Positions 1 through 8,992 of a stretch of DNA of 64,000 nucleotides are shown here, in pieces; within the stretch, counting starts at the first letter, position 1, and the number at the start of each line of letters is the position of its first letter. A program made the position numbers and the translations under genes. Source of the stretch: Rubrivivax benzoatilyticus JA2 = ATCC BAA-35 (lineage in GTDB: Bacteria; Pseudomonadota; Gammaproteobacteria; Burkholderiales; Burkholderiaceae_C). Location of the stretch: positions 62,001 through 126,000 of the forward strand of contig NZ_AEWG01000076.1 of NCBI RefSeq assembly GCF_000190375.1, in the 5' to 3' direction. The notes below the pieces were generated by a model. That model worked only from the letters and a program-made list of their open reading frames with translations. It had not been told where the DNA came from and made no database searches.

Positions 1-1173
1 ATGGACCGAGCCGAGACGAGGCCGCAGGCCGGGCCGCGCCGTTCCCCGACGCTGGCCGAACGCTTTCGCGACTGGAAGCACCGCACGATCGCCCGCCCCG
101 GGTTCCAGAAGTGGGCCGCGGCCTTCCCGCTGACCCGCCCGGTGGCGCGCAAGCACGCCCGCGAGCTCTTCGACCTGCTGGCGGGCTTCGTCTATTCGCA
201 GATCCTGCTGGCCTGCGTGCGCCTGGACGTGTTCCGCATGCTGGCCGACGGCCCGCTGCCGCTGGCCACCGTCGCCGAGCGCTGCGGCCTGAGCCTGGAG
301 GCGACACGTCGCCTGGTGGCGGCTGCCGACTCGCTCGAGCTGCTGGACCTGCAGAGCGGGGACCTCGTCACGCTGGGGCGCCTGGGTGCGCCGCTGGTCG
401 CCAACGAGGCGATCACGGCGATGGTCGAGCACCACGCGACGCTGTACGGCGACCTGACCGACCCCGTGGCGCTGCTGCGCGGCCAGGGGCGTCCGGCGAT
501 GGCCGGCTACTGGCCGTATGCCGCGGCCGCCGATGCCGGCCCCGGCCTGCCGGCGACGCTGGCCACCGAGAAGGTCGCCGAGTACTCCAAGCTGATGACG
601 GCCTCGCAGCCGCTGGTGGCGCGCGAGGTCATCGCCGCCTACCGCTTCGGCCGGCACAAGGTGCTGATGGACGTCGGTGGCGGCGAGGGCGCTTTCGTGC
701 GCTGCGTGGCCGCCGAGGTGCCGGGTGTCGAGCTGCGGGTCTTCGACCTGCCGGCCGTCGCCGAGCGTGCCAACGAGAACTTCCGGCGCTGGGGTCTGGC
801 CGGCCGCGCCCAGGCTTTCGGCGGCGACTTCTTCGCCGACGAGCTGCCGCGTGGTGCCGACGTGATCTCCCTCGTCCGCGTGGCCTTCGACCATCCGGAT
901 GAACGGGTGTTGACGCTGTTCAAGAACGTGCGCCGGGCCTTGCCGGACAACGGCACGCTCGTGCTCGCCGAGGCGATGGCCGAGGTGCCCGGCGTCGAGC
1001 CGATCGGCGACGCGTACTTCGGCTTCTACCTGCTCGCGATGGGCCGCGGCCGTCCGCGTTCGGCGGCCCGCCTGACGCAGCTGCTGCACGAAGCCGGCTT
1101 CGCCAGCGTCCGTTCCCTGCCCACGCACATGCCGCTGCAGGCGGGTGTCCTGGTGGCGCGCTGCACTGCTTAA
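1..1173 (+). CDS. crtF: Hydroxyneurosporene O-methyltransferase (CrtF)
   Basis: SAM-dependent O-methyltransferase that methylates the C-1 hydroxyl of hydroxylated carotenoids, giving the methoxy group of spheroidene and spirilloxanthin. The protein has 390 residues: an N-terminal winged-helix dimerisation part, then a Rossmann methyltransferase domain with the glycine-rich SAM loop DVGGGEGAF near residue 224 and the acidic ribose-binding end FDLPAV. It lies directly upstream of bchC, as crtF does in Rhodobacter and Rubrivivax, which supports the assignment. The ATG is the first base of the window, so its promoter, its ribosome site and the expected upstream crtE cannot be seen. A longer N-terminus cannot be excluded. 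Confidence 0.9.
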   Translation: MDRAETRPQAGPRRSPTLAERFRDWKHRTIARPGFQKWAAAFPLTRPVARKHARELFDLLAGFVYSQILLACVRLDVFRMLADGPLPLATVAERCGLSLEATRRLVAAADSLELLDLQSGDLVTLGRLGAPLVANEAITAMVEHHATLYGDLTDPVALLRGQGRPAMAGYWPYAAAADAGPGLPATLATEKVAEYSKLMTASQPLVAREVIAAYRFGRHKVLMDVGGGEGAFVRCVAAEVPGVELRVFDLPAVAERANENFRRWGLAGRAQAFGGDFFADELPRGADVISLVRVAFDHPDERVLTLFKNVRRALPDNGTLVLAEAMAEVPGVEPIGDAYFGFYLLAMGRGRPRSAARLTQLLHEAGFASVRSLPTHMPLQAGVLVARCTA

Positions 1174-1192
1174 GGTTTCCTGATCTAAGGCA

Positions 1193-1210
1193 TGTCCAGC
1201 CACCTTGACA
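1193..1210. promoter_or_regulatory. PpsR/CrtJ operator 1 upstream of bchC
   Basis: A perfect TGT-N12-ACA palindrome, the consensus bound by PpsR/CrtJ. The half-sites are TGT at 1193-1195 and ACA at 1208-1210. The right half overlaps a consensus -35 hexamer TTGACA (1205-1210). With a 16 bp spacer a -10-like TAAGAT follows at 1227-1232. A repressor bound here would cover the -35 region of a bchC promoter. Confidence 0.8.
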
Positions 1211-1218
1211 CACTGAAC

Positions 1219-1236
1219 TGTCAGCTTAAGATGACG
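1219..1236. promoter_or_regulatory. PpsR/CrtJ operator 2 upstream of bchC
   Basis: A second palindrome, TGT-N12-ACG, starting exactly 8 bp after operator 1 ends. It covers the proposed -10 box. Two sites 8 bp apart are the classic arrangement for cooperative CrtJ binding at the Rhodobacter capsulatus bchC promoter. Confidence 0.75.
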
Positions 1237-1324
1237 TCGTGATGTTGAAGCCGATGAAGCACCGTTCGCCGACGTGGCCTGTGATGCCGCCGATGGTCCG
1301 TCCGCTCTCGGCATGGAGGGCTGC

Positions 1325-2278
1325 ATGAAGACTCAAGCCATCGTGCTCGAGCAGCCCGAGCGCCTGGTTCTCCGTGAACTCGAGCTGACGCCGCCGACCG
1401 GCGAGGATCTGGTCGTCGACATCGAGTACAGCGGGATTTCCACCGGTACCGAGAAGCTGCTGTGGAGCGGCCGCATGCCGGCCTTCCCCGGCATGGGCTA
1501 TCCGCTGGTGCCTGGCTACGAATCCGTCGGCCGCGTCGTGCAGGCCGGCGCCGATGCGCACCACAAGGTGGGCGAGCGCGTCTTCGTGCCCGGCGCCCGT
1601 TGTTACGGCGAGGTGCGTGGCCTGTTCGGCGGTGCCGCGTCGCGGGTCGTCGTCGCGGACTCGCGCGTCTGCGCCGTGTCCGACAGCCTGGGTGAACAAG
1701 CCGTGCTGCTGGCGCTGGCCGCGACCGCCTACCACTCGGTGGCCGGCGGCGGCAAGCGCACGCCGATCGTGCCGCCCGACCTGATCGTCGGCCACGGCGT
1801 GCTCGGCCGTCTGCTGGCGCGCATGACCGTCGTCGCCGGTTTCCCGGCGCCGACCGTCTGGGAAACCAACCCGCTGCGTGCCGAGGGTGCCACCGGCTAC
1901 ACGGTCGTGCATCCCGACGAAGATCCGCGCCGCGACTACCGCGCGATCTTCGACGTCAGCGGCGACTCGTCGATCCTTGATCGTCTCGTCGAGCGCCTGG
2001 CGCGCGGTGGCGAGATCGTGCTGGCCGGCTTCTACACCGAGCCGCTGCACTTCAATTTCGCGCCGGCGTTCATGCGCGAAGCCCAGATCCGGTGTGCTGC
2101 CGAATGGCAGCGCCCCGACCTGCTGGCCGTGAAGGAACTGGCCGAGACCGGGCGCCTGTCGCTCGACGGCCTGATCACCCACCACGCCAGCCCGTCCGAC
2201 GCCGACGCCGCCTACCGCACGGCTTTCGGCGATCCGGACTGCCTGAAGATGGTCCTCGACTGGAGCAGTACACGATGA
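1325..2278 (+). CDS. bchC: Bacteriochlorophyllide a dehydrogenase BchC
   Basis: Zinc-dependent alcohol dehydrogenase-like enzyme that oxidises the 3-hydroxyethyl group of 3-hydroxyethyl bacteriochlorophyllide a to the 3-acetyl group. The protein has 317 residues. The N-terminal GroES-like half includes GISTGTEKLLW and the PGYESVGRV segment, and the C-terminal half is a nucleotide-binding fold. I chose ATG 1325 (MKTQAIVLEQPE) because a GGAGGG ribosome site lies 4 bp upstream. An upstream in-frame ATG at 1274 would put the start 51 bp earlier without such a site. It is the first gene of the bchCXYZ-puf unit and its TGA overlaps the bchX ATG by 4 bp. Confidence 0.95.
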   Translation: MKTQAIVLEQPERLVLRELELTPPTGEDLVVDIEYSGISTGTEKLLWSGRMPAFPGMGYPLVPGYESVGRVVQAGADAHHKVGERVFVPGARCYGEVRGLFGGAASRVVVADSRVCAVSDSLGEQAVLLALAATAYHSVAGGGKRTPIVPPDLIVGHGVLGRLLARMTVVAGFPAPTVWETNPLRAEGATGYTVVHPDEDPRRDYRAIFDVSGDSSILDRLVERLARGGEIVLAGFYTEPLHFNFAPAFMREAQIRCAAEWQRPDLLAVKELAETGRLSLDGLITHHASPSDADAAYRTAFGDPDCLKMVLDWSSTR

Positions 2279-3279
2279 GTCAGACCACCTCGCCCGTCAT
2301 CCTCATGCGCGACGAGCGCCTGAAGAACGAGGCGGCGATCGAACCGGATGCGGTATCCACGGCCCCGGTGACCAAGACCACGCAGATCATCGCGATCTAC
2401 GGCAAGGGCGGCATCGGCAAGAGCTTCACGCTCGCCAACCTGAGCTACATGATGGCTCAGCAGGGCAAGAAGGTCCTGCTGATCGGCTGCGACCCGAAGA
2501 GCGACACGACGAGCCTGCTGTTCGGCGGCAAGGCCACGCCGACGATCATCGAGACCAGCTCGAAGAAGAAGCTGGCCGGCGAGGCCGTCTCGATCGGCGA
2601 CGTCTGCTTCAAGCGCGACGGCGTGTTCGCGATGGAGCTCGGCGGCCCCGAGGTCGGCCGCGGCTGCGGCGGGCGCGGCATCATCCACGGCTTCGAGACC
2701 CTGGAGAAGCTCGGCTTCCACGACTGGGGCTTCGACTACGTGCTGCTCGACTTCCTTGGCGACGTGGTCTGCGGCGGCTTCGGTCTGCCGATCGCCCGCG
2801 ACATGTGCCAGAAGGTCATCGTCGTCGGCAGCAACGACCTGCAGTCGCTGTACGTGGCCAACAACGTCTGCAACGCGGTCGAGTACTTCCGCAAGCTCGG
2901 CGGCAACGTCGGCGTGGCGGGCATGGTGATCAACAAGGACGATGGCACGGGCGAGGCCCAGGCCTTCGCCGCCAACGTCGGCATCCCGGTGCTGGCCGCG
3001 ATCCCGGCCAACGAGGACATCCGCCGCAAGAGCGCCGCCTACGAGATCGTCGCCCGTCCGGGCACGACCTGGGGCCCGCTGTTCGAGCAGCTCGCGACCA
3101 ACGTCGCCGAGGCGCCGCCGGTGCGTCCGACGCCGCTGTCGCAGGACGCGCTGCTGGGCCTGTTCTCCTCGGAGAGCACCGGCCGCGACGTCGTGCTCGA
3201 GCCGGCGACCGTGCAGGACATGCTCGGCAAGGACGAGATCGTCCGCCCGACGCTCGAAGTCGTCTACGACGCCGCCTGA
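2275..3279 (+). CDS. bchX: Chlorophyllide a reductase (COR) iron protein BchX
   Basis: NifH-like ATPase subunit of chlorophyllide a oxidoreductase, which reduces ring B of chlorophyllide a to make the bacteriochlorin. The protein has 334 residues, with a P-loop YGKGGIGKS at 42-50, switch region GCDPKSDTT near 71, and two cysteines (131 in GRGCGGRG and 166 in DVVCGGFG) placed to bridge a [4Fe-4S] cluster between two subunits. It differs from the paralogous BchL in its N-terminal extension (about 35 residues before the P-loop) and its C-terminal third. The start overlaps the bchC stop (ATGA), so translation is probably coupled. Confidence 0.97.
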   Translation: MSQTTSPVILMRDERLKNEAAIEPDAVSTAPVTKTTQIIAIYGKGGIGKSFTLANLSYMMAQQGKKVLLIGCDPKSDTTSLLFGGKATPTIIETSSKKKLAGEAVSIGDVCFKRDGVFAMELGGPEVGRGCGGRGIIHGFETLEKLGFHDWGFDYVLLDFLGDVVCGGFGLPIARDMCQKVIVVGSNDLQSLYVANNVCNAVEYFRKLGGNVGVAGMVINKDDGTGEAQAFAANVGIPVLAAIPANEDIRRKSAAYEIVARPGTTWGPLFEQLATNVAEAPPVRPTPLSQDALLGLFSSESTGRDVVLEPATVQDMLGKDEIVRPTLEVVYDAA

Positions 3280-3287
3280 GACCCGCG

Positions 3288-4820
3288 ATGAGCGAGCAAC
3301 ACGTCTCCAATCCTGGTGCGCCCGTGGCCGACGACGGCCTGGGTTGCCACGCGGGTCGGGAACAGATGCTGGCCGCGGCCGCCGCTTCGGGCAACGGCGA
3401 GATGCTGCAGCAGTACGCCCGCGACTATCCGATGCCCGAAGGCGCCGGCCCGCACGACCAGCCGCAGAGCATGTGCCCGGCCTTCGGTTCGCTGCGTGTC
3501 GGCCTGCGCATGCGCCGCACCGCGACCGTGCTGTCGGGCTCGGCCTGCTGTGTCTACGGCCTGAGCTTCACGGCCCACTTCTACGGCGCGCGCCGCTCGA
3601 TCGGCTACGTGCCGTTCAGCAGCGAGACGCTGGTCACCGGCAAGCTGTTCGAGGACATCCGCGAGGCCGTCCACAAGCTCGCCGACCCGAAGCAGTACGA
3701 CGCCGTCGTCGTCATCAACCTCTGCGTGCCCAGTGCCTCGGGCGTGCCGCTGCGCCTGCTGCCCAAGGAAATCGACGGCGTGCGCATCATCGGCATCGAC
3801 GTGCCGGGTTTCGGCGTGCCGACGCACGCCGAAGCCAAGGACGTGCTCGCCGGCGCGATGCTGCGCGTGGCGCGTGGCGAAGCCGAGGCCGGCCCGGTGG
3901 CCGCGCCGCGCGGCGGCGTCAGCGAGAAGCCGACCGTCACGCTGCTCGGCGAGATGTTCCCGGCCGACCCGGTGGGCATCGGCATGATGCTCGAGCCGAT
4001 GGGCCTGGCCGCCGGCCCGGTGGTGCCGACGCGTGAGTGGCGCGAGCTGTATGCCGCGCTGGACTGCGCCGCCGTCGCCGCGATCCACCCGTTCTACACC
4101 GCCAGCGTGCGCGAGTTCGAGACCGCCGGTCGCCCGATCGTGGCTTCCGCACCGGTCGGTCACGATGGCACCGAAGCCTGGCTGCAGGCCGTCGGCCGCG
4201 CCTGCAACGTGCCGCAGGCGATGATCGACGCGTCGAAGAACAAGTGGCTTCGCGCGATCAAGGGCGCGCTGGCCGCCACGCCGATCAAGGGCCGTGTCGT
4301 CGTCTCCGGCTACGAAGGCTCGGAGCTGCTGGTCGCGCGCCTGCTCGTCGAGAGCGGCGCCGAGGTGCCCTATGTCGGCACCGCCTGCCCGAAGACGCCC
4401 TGGAGCGCGCCCGACCTCGAATGGCTGCAGGCGCGCGGCGTGCACGTGCAGTACCGCGCCTCGCTCGAGCAGGACATCGCCGCGGTGCGCGAATGCCGCC
4501 CCGACCTGGCGATCGGCACGACGCCGGTCGTGCAGGCCGCCAAGCAGGCGACGATCCCCGCGCTGTACTTCACGAACCTGATCTCCGCGCGTCCGCTGAT
4601 GGGCCCGGCCGGGGCTGGTTCGCTGGCCCAGGTCATCAACGCGGCCATCGCCAACAAGTCGCGCTTCCAGCAGATGCGCGAGTTCTTCGGCGAGGTCGGC
4701 ACCGGCGACAACGCCGGTGTCTGGGAAGACGTTCCGCAGTCGCGCCCCGAGTTCCGGGCCGACACGCGCCGTCAGGTCATCAAGCTCCAGAAGCGCCGCA
4801 AGGCCGAGGAGATGATCTGA
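3288..4820 (+). CDS. bchY: Chlorophyllide a reductase subunit BchY
   Basis: NifD-like catalytic subunit of chlorophyllide a oxidoreductase, which pairs with BchZ and receives electrons from BchX. The protein has 510 residues. Cysteines that can ligate the catalytic-component [4Fe-4S] cluster are seen in QSMCPAFG (near 62), SGSACCVYG (near 86) and VINLCVPS (near 145). The ATG lies 8 bp after the bchX stop, and longer in-frame upstream extensions would run back into bchX. Its stop overlaps the bchZ start as TGATG. Confidence 0.96.
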   Translation: MSEQHVSNPGAPVADDGLGCHAGREQMLAAAAASGNGEMLQQYARDYPMPEGAGPHDQPQSMCPAFGSLRVGLRMRRTATVLSGSACCVYGLSFTAHFYGARRSIGYVPFSSETLVTGKLFEDIREAVHKLADPKQYDAVVVINLCVPSASGVPLRLLPKEIDGVRIIGIDVPGFGVPTHAEAKDVLAGAMLRVARGEAEAGPVAAPRGGVSEKPTVTLLGEMFPADPVGIGMMLEPMGLAAGPVVPTREWRELYAALDCAAVAAIHPFYTASVREFETAGRPIVASAPVGHDGTEAWLQAVGRACNVPQAMIDASKNKWLRAIKGALAATPIKGRVVVSGYEGSELLVARLLVESGAEVPYVGTACPKTPWSAPDLEWLQARGVHVQYRASLEQDIAAVRECRPDLAIGTTPVVQAAKQATIPALYFTNLISARPLMGPAGAGSLAQVINAAIANKSRFQQMREFFGEVGTGDNAGVWEDVPQSRPEFRADTRRQVIKLQKRRKAEEMI

Positions 4821-6283
4821 TGTACGTGATCGACCACGACCGCGCGGGCGGCTACTGGGGCGCGGTGTACGTCTTCACCGCGATCAAGGGGCTGCAGGTC
4901 GTCATCGACGGCCCGGTGGGCTGCGAGAACCTGCCGGCCACCGCCGTGCTGCACTACACCGACGCGCTGCCGCCGCACGAGCTGCCGATCGTCGTCACCG
5001 GTCTCGGCGAAGAGGAACTGGGCCGCGAAGGCACCGAAGGCGCGATGAAGCGCGCCCACGCGGCGCTCGACCCGGACCTCCCGGCCGTCGTCGTCACCGG
5101 CTCGATCGCCGAGATGATCGGCGGCGGCGTGACGCCCGAAGGCACGACGATCCAGCGTTTCCTGCCGCGCACGATCGACGAAGACCAGTGGCAATGCGCC
5201 AACCGCGCGATGTTCTGGCTGTGGAGCGAGTACGGCCTGCGCAAGATCCCGCAGCGCACCCCGTTCGAGCAGCGCCCGGCCGGCGAGAAGCCACGCGTGA
5301 ACATCATCGGCCCGAGCTACGGCACCTTCAACATGCCGAGCGACCTGGCCGAGATCCGCCGCCTGGTCGAAGGCATCGGTGCCGAGGTGAACATGGTGTT
5401 CCCGCTCGGCAGCCACCTGGCCGACGTGCCCAAGCTGGTCGACGCCGACGTCAACGTCTGCATGTACCGCGAGTACGGCCGCATGCTGTGCGAGGCGCTG
5501 GAGCGCCCGTACCTGCAGGCGCCGATCGGCATGCACAGCACGACCGCGTTCCTGCGCGAGCTCGGCCGCCTGCTGAACCTGGACCCCGAGCCCTTCATCG
5601 AGCGCGAGAAGCACACCACGCTCAAGCCGATCTGGGATCTGTGGCGCTCGGTGACGCAGGACTTCTTCGGCACCGCCAACTTCGGCATCGTCGCCGGCGA
5701 GACCTACGCCCGCGGCATCCGCCACTTCCTCGAAGACGAGCTGGGCCTGCCGTGCAACTTCGCCGTCGCCCGCAAGGCCGGCGAGAAGACCGACAACGAA
5801 AGCGTGCGCGAGCTGGTGCACTCGAAGACGCCGCTGGTGCTCTTCGGCAGCTACAACGAGCGCATGTACCTGGCGGAAACGACCTCGGGCCATGGTCCGA
5901 AGCCGGCCTATATTCCGGCCTCGTTCCCCGGCGCGATCATCCGCCGTCACACCGGCACGCCCTTCATGGGCTACGCCGGCGCGACCTACCTGGTGCAGGA
6001 GTTCTGCAACGCGCTCTTCGACGCGCTGTTCAACATCCTGCCGCTGGGCACCGAGCTCGACCGCATCGACGCGACGCCGTCGCGCCGCGGCGACTCCAGG
6101 CCCTGGGACGACGAGGCCCAGCAGGTGCTGCGCGACTACGTCGCCCGCCAGCCGGTGCTGGTCCAGATTTCCGCTGCCAAGCAGCTGCGCGACCGCGCCG
6201 AACGCGAAGCCGGCGCCGCCGGCGAGGAACGCGTCACCGCGGCCCGCGTGCGCCAGCTGCTCGGCCAGAAGGAGCCCGCGTGA
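4820..6283 (+). CDS. bchZ: Chlorophyllide a reductase subunit BchZ
   Basis: NifK-like second catalytic subunit of chlorophyllide a oxidoreductase. The protein has 487 residues and begins [16 protein letters not shown]. The early cysteine in [10 protein letters not shown] (near residue 35) is the expected cluster ligand contributed by this subunit. The start codon shares its first base with the bchY stop. The gene ends 135 bp before pufB. In Rubrivivax and Rhodobacter transcripts of the bch genes read through into puf, and nothing terminator-like in this gap argues against that. Confidence 0.96.
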   Translation: MYVIDHDRAGGYWGAVYVFTAIKGLQVVIDGPVGCENLPATAVLHYTDALPPHELPIVVTGLGEEELGREGTEGAMKRAHAALDPDLPAVVVTGSIAEMIGGGVTPEGTTIQRFLPRTIDEDQWQCANRAMFWLWSEYGLRKIPQRTPFEQRPAGEKPRVNIIGPSYGTFNMPSDLAEIRRLVEGIGAEVNMVFPLGSHLADVPKLVDADVNVCMYREYGRMLCEALERPYLQAPIGMHSTTAFLRELGRLLNLDPEPFIEREKHTTLKPIWDLWRSVTQDFFGTANFGIVAGETYARGIRHFLEDELGLPCNFAVARKAGEKTDNESVRELVHSKTPLVLFGSYNERMYLAETTSGHGPKPAYIPASFPGAIIRRHTGTPFMGYAGATYLVQEFCNALFDALFNILPLGTELDRIDATPSRRGDSRPWDDEAQQVLRDYVARQPVLVQISAAKQLRDRAEREAGAAGEERVTAARVRQLLGQKEPA

Positions 6284-6384
6284 TCAAGGGCTCCATTCAC
6301 CAGTTCCTGTCCGCGATCAGTGGACAAACCGAATGTCGTGGCACTCTGCCGCGGCTGCCCACCGTGCGCGGGTCTTGTGCGCAC

Positions 6385-6400
6385 GCGGCCATCTGGCCGC
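6385..6400 (+). promoter_or_regulatory. Hairpin in the leader just upstream of pufB
   Basis: A perfect 7 bp stem (GCGGCCA / TGGCCGC) with a 2-base spacer, ending 5 bp before the pufB ribosome site AAGGAG (6406-6411). It is followed by neither a T tract nor a gene end, so it is more likely an mRNA 5' stabiliser or processing signal than a terminator. The rest of the 6284-6418 gap shows no convincing sigma-70 promoter to me. Confidence 0.4.
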
Positions 6401-6418
6401 TTATGAAGGAGTTTCCTC

Positions 6419-6565
6419 ATGGCTGAAAGAAAGGGCTCGATCTCCGGGCTTACCGACGACGAGGCCCAGGAGTTCCACAAGTTCTGGGTTCAGGGTTTCG
6501 TGGGTTTCACGGCGGTCGCCGTGGTCGCTCACTTCCTGGTCTGGGTCTGGCGTCCCTGGCTCTAA
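6419..6565 (+). CDS. pufB: LH1 (B870) antenna beta subunit PufB
   Basis: Small single-helix inner-membrane protein that binds bacteriochlorophyll a and carotenoid in the light-harvesting 1 ring around the reaction centre. It has 48 residues. The N-terminus is acidic and cytoplasmic, with TDDEAQEFH, then a transmembrane helix. His38 is the bacteriochlorophyll Mg ligand and His20 is the conserved N-side histidine. The C-terminal WVWRPWL is the typical LH beta end. A strong AAGGAG lies 7 bp before the ATG. The gene is too short for most gene callers. Confidence 0.97.
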
Positions 6566-6600
6566 GTACCTGATAGCTTGACCCGTCATTGGGGAGCGTT

Positions 6601-6825
6601 ATGGCCCATCTTGAATCTGCAATGCCGAAGCCGGTCGCGGCGGGTGACTCCAGAAGTTTCTGGATCATCTTCGCGCTCAGCTACGTGGCGTTTCTGATCA
6701 TTGCCCTCATCGGGCAATTGCTTGGTTGGCACTGGCGTTCCTGGTTGCCGGGTGCTGAAGGTGTGAAATCTATTTTTGGCGGCGTCAAGGCAGCGGTTTA
6801 TACCTTCATGTCGCATTTGCTATAG
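6601..6825 (+). CDS. Small membrane protein between pufB and pufA, LH1-beta-like but without its histidines
   Basis: I do not recognise this 74-residue protein as a named puf product. It starts at ATG 6601 behind GGGGAG (6591-6596), 35 bp after pufB, and its TAG is overlapped by the pufA ribosome site AGGAG (6824-6828), so it is coupled to pufA. It has one predicted transmembrane helix (about 20-42). Aligned without gaps, PufB 19-48 and residues 20-49 here share about 10 of 30 positions, including the W-x-W-R-x-W-L end. Both PufB histidines are replaced (His20 by Trp21, His38 by Gln39). A 25-residue tail follows with a predicted amphipathic stretch. Size and topology also recall PufQ and PufX, but I see no convincing sequence match to either. 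Third codon positions are visibly more AT-rich than in the bch genes, as in pufA. Confidence 0.75.
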   Translation: MAHLESAMPKPVAAGDSRSFWIIFALSYVAFLIIALIGQLLGWHWRSWLPGAEGVKSIFGGVKAAVYTFMSHLL

Positions 6826-6836
6826 GAGCTTGGATT

Positions 6837-7040
6837 ATGTGGAGAATTTGGCGTCTGTTCGATCCGATGCGCGCCATGGTGGCCCAGGCGGTGTTCCTTC
6901 TCGGTCTCGCCGTTCTGATTCACCTGATGCTGCTGGGCACGAACAAGTACAACTGGATGGACGGCGCGAAGAAGGCGCCGGCGGCGACGGCTGTTGCCCC
7001 GGTTCCTGCCGAAGTGACGTCCCTGGCGCAGGCGAAGTAA
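6837..7040 (+). CDS. pufA: LH1 (B870) antenna alpha subunit PufA
   Basis: Single-helix inner-membrane antenna polypeptide that pairs with PufB to form the LH1 ring. It has 67 residues and begins MWRIWRLFDP, the typical LH1 alpha N-terminus. The transmembrane segment is about 13-36, with the bacteriochlorophyll-ligating histidine in LAVLIHLMLL (His29). A soluble Ala/Pro-rich C-terminus follows (KKAPAATAVAPVPAEV). The ribosome site AGGAG lies at 6824-6828. Confidence 0.97.
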   Translation: MWRIWRLFDPMRAMVAQAVFLLGLAVLIHLMLLGTNKYNWMDGAKKAPAATAVAPVPAEVTSLAQAK

Positions 7041-7060
7041 AAAGCGCCACGCCAGTGCAT

Positions 7061-7095
7061 GCGGGCGAGACCGGTCTTGACCGGTTTCGACCCGC
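7061..7095 (+). promoter_or_regulatory. Strong hairpin in the pufA-pufL intercistronic region
   Basis: Arms 7061-7075 and 7080-7095 pair over 15 bp with one bulged A, one G-T pair and a 4-base loop. It sits in the 115 bp gap between the antenna and reaction-centre genes. Known puf operons carry a hairpin here that protects the upstream antenna mRNA from 3'-5' decay, so antenna transcript outlasts reaction-centre transcript. There is no T tract, which fits a decay barrier better than a terminator. Confidence 0.75.
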
Positions 7096-7155
7096 TGCAA
7101 CAACAAACTCGCCGTTCGGGTTGTCGGTGGCGACCCGTCGGTTGGAGGAATCAAT

Positions 7156-7995
7156 ATGGCAATGCTGAGTTTCGAGAAGAAATACCGGGTGCGCGGCGGC
7201 ACGCTGGTCGGGGGCGATCTCTTCGACTTCTGGGTCGGACCGTTCTACGTCGGTTTCTTCGGCGTGACGACGCTCTTCTTCTCGGTCCTGGGAACCGCGT
7301 TGATCATCTGGGGCGCTTCGCAGGGGCCGACGTGGAATCTTTGGCAGATCAGTATTGCGCCCCCTGACCTGAAGTACGGGCTGGGCGTGGCACCGCTGAT
7401 GGAAGGCGGTCTCTGGCAGATCATCACGGTGTGCGCCATCGGGGCATTCGTCTCTTGGGCGCTGCGTGAAGTCGAGATCTGCCGCAAGCTCGGCATGCAG
7501 TACCACGTGCCGATCGCATTCAGTTTCGCGATCCTGGCCTACGTCACGCTGGTCGTCATCCGCCCGGTTCTCATGGGCGCTTGGGGCCATGGCTTCCCGT
7601 ACGGCATCTTCAGCCATCTGGACTGGGTGTCGAACGTGGGCTACCAATATCTGCACTTCCACTACAACCCGGCACACATGCTGGCGATCTCGTTCTTCTT
7701 TACGACGACGCTGGCGATGTCGATGCACGGTGGCCTGATCCTGTCGGCGGCCAACCCGAAGAAGGGTGAGCCGATGAAGACGACGGACCACGAAGACACG
7801 TTCTTCCGCGACGCGGTCGGTTATTCGATCGGTTCGCTGGGTATCCACCGCCTGGGTCTGTTCCTGGCGCTGTCGGCGGCCTTCTGGAGCGCGGTCTGTA
7901 TCGTGATCAGCGGTCCGTTCTGGACCCGCGGCTGGCCGGAGTGGTGGGGCTGGTGGCTGAATCTGCCCGTCTGGAGTCAGTGGCCGCTCAACTGA
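7156..7995 (+). CDS. pufL: Photosynthetic reaction centre L subunit
   Basis: Core subunit of the type-II reaction centre, binding half the special pair, the active-branch cofactors and the non-haem iron. The protein has 279 residues and five transmembrane helices. Visible ligands are His154 (accessory bacteriochlorophyll), His174 in HYNPAHM (special pair), and His191 and His231 (iron). Glu105 matches the conserved Glu near the bacteriopheophytin. GGAGGA lies 6 bp before ATG 7156. A second ATG two codons on (7162) is possible. Confidence 0.98.
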   Translation: MAMLSFEKKYRVRGGTLVGGDLFDFWVGPFYVGFFGVTTLFFSVLGTALIIWGASQGPTWNLWQISIAPPDLKYGLGVAPLMEGGLWQIITVCAIGAFVSWALREVEICRKLGMQYHVPIAFSFAILAYVTLVVIRPVLMGAWGHGFPYGIFSHLDWVSNVGYQYLHFHYNPAHMLAISFFFTTTLAMSMHGGLILSAANPKKGEPMKTTDHEDTFFRDAVGYSIGSLGIHRLGLFLALSAAFWSAVCIVISGPFWTRGWPEWWGWWLNLPVWSQWPLN

Positions 7996-8014
7996 GCTGC
8001 TCAGGAGAAACCCA

Positions 8015-8992
8015 ATGGCTGAGTATCAAAACATCTTCACGCGTGTGCAGGTCGCAGGACCGGCGCACATGGGTGTGCCGCTGCCCGAGAGGGACAGCCC
8101 GCGCACCGGCAAGAAGCCTTGGCAGATCCACCTGCTGGGTCGTCTGGGCATGGCGCAGATCGGGCCGATCTACCTCGGTCCCCTGGGCATCCTGTCGGCG
8201 GTCTTCGGCGCGCTGGCGATCATGATCATGGGCTTCAACATGCTGGCCCAGGTCGGCTGGAACCCGATCGAGTTCGGCCGCCAGTTCTTCTGGCTGGCGC
8301 TGGAGCCGCCGTCTCCGAAGTACGGCCTGAACCTGCCGCCGCTGAACGACGGTGGCTGGTGGCTGATGGCCGGTCTGTTCCTGACGATCTCGATCCTGCT
8401 GTGGTGGGTTCGCATGTACACCCGGGCCCGCGCCCTGGGCATGGGCACGCACGTCGCCTGGGCCTTCGCTGCGGCCATCTGGCTGTACCTGGTCCTGGGC
8501 TTCATCCGCCCGATCGCCATGGGCAGCTGGTCGGAAGGTGTGCCGTTCGGCATCTTCCCGCACCTGGACTGGACCGCCGCGTTCTCGCTGCGCTACGGCA
8601 ACCTGTTCTACAACCCGTTCCACGCGCTCTCGATCGCCTTCCTGTACGGCGCGACGCTTCTGTTCGCGATGCACGGTGCGACGATCCTGGCCGTCAGCCG
8701 CTTCGGTGGCGAGCGTGAACTGGAGCAGATCGCCGACCGTGGCACCGCCTCGGAACGCGCCCAGCTGTTCTGGCGCTGGACGATGGGCTTCAACGCGACG
8801 ACCGAGTCGATCCACCGCTGGGCGTGGTGGTTCGCCGTGCTTTGCCCGCTGTGCGGCGGCATCGGCATCCTGCTGTCGGGTACCGTCGTCGACAACTGGT
8901 ATCTGTGGGCCGTGAAACACGGCGTGGCACCGGCCTACCCGGCGGTGTTCGCGCCCACGATCGACCCCGCCACCCTGCAGGGAGTCAAGTGA
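8015..8992 (+). CDS. pufM: Photosynthetic reaction centre M subunit
   Basis: Second core subunit of the reaction centre, carrying the QA site. The protein has 325 residues. His183 (accessory bacteriochlorophyll), His203 (special pair), His220 and His267 (iron) and Glu235 (bidentate iron ligand) stand where the Rhodobacter M subunit has them, each shifted by one. An AGGAG lies 7-11 bp before the ATG. The stop overlaps the pufC start as TGATG. Confidence 0.98.
   Translation: MAEYQNIFTRVQVAGPAHMGVPLPERDSPRTGKKPWQIHLLGRLGMAQIGPIYLGPLGILSAVFGALAIMIMGFNMLAQVGWNPIEFGRQFFWLALEPPSPKYGLNLPPLNDGGWWLMAGLFLTISILLWWVRMYTRARALGMGTHVAWAFAAAIWLYLVLGFIRPIAMGSWSEGVPFGIFPHLDWTAAFSLRYGNLFYNPFHALSIAFLYGATLLFAMHGATILAVSRFGGERELEQIADRGTASERAQLFWRWTMGFNATTESIHRWAWWFAVLCPLCGGIGILLSGTVVDNWYLWAVKHGVAPAYPAVFAPTIDPATLQGVK

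Noticed and set aside
1226-2185. Minus-strand open frame opposite bchC
   Set aside because: Antisense shadow of a strongly coding gene; no ribosome site or domain.
6308-6326. TGTCC...GGACA palindrome upstream of pufB as a PpsR site
   Set aside because: The spacer is 13, not 12, and there is no second copy or overlapping promoter. I do not count it as an operator.
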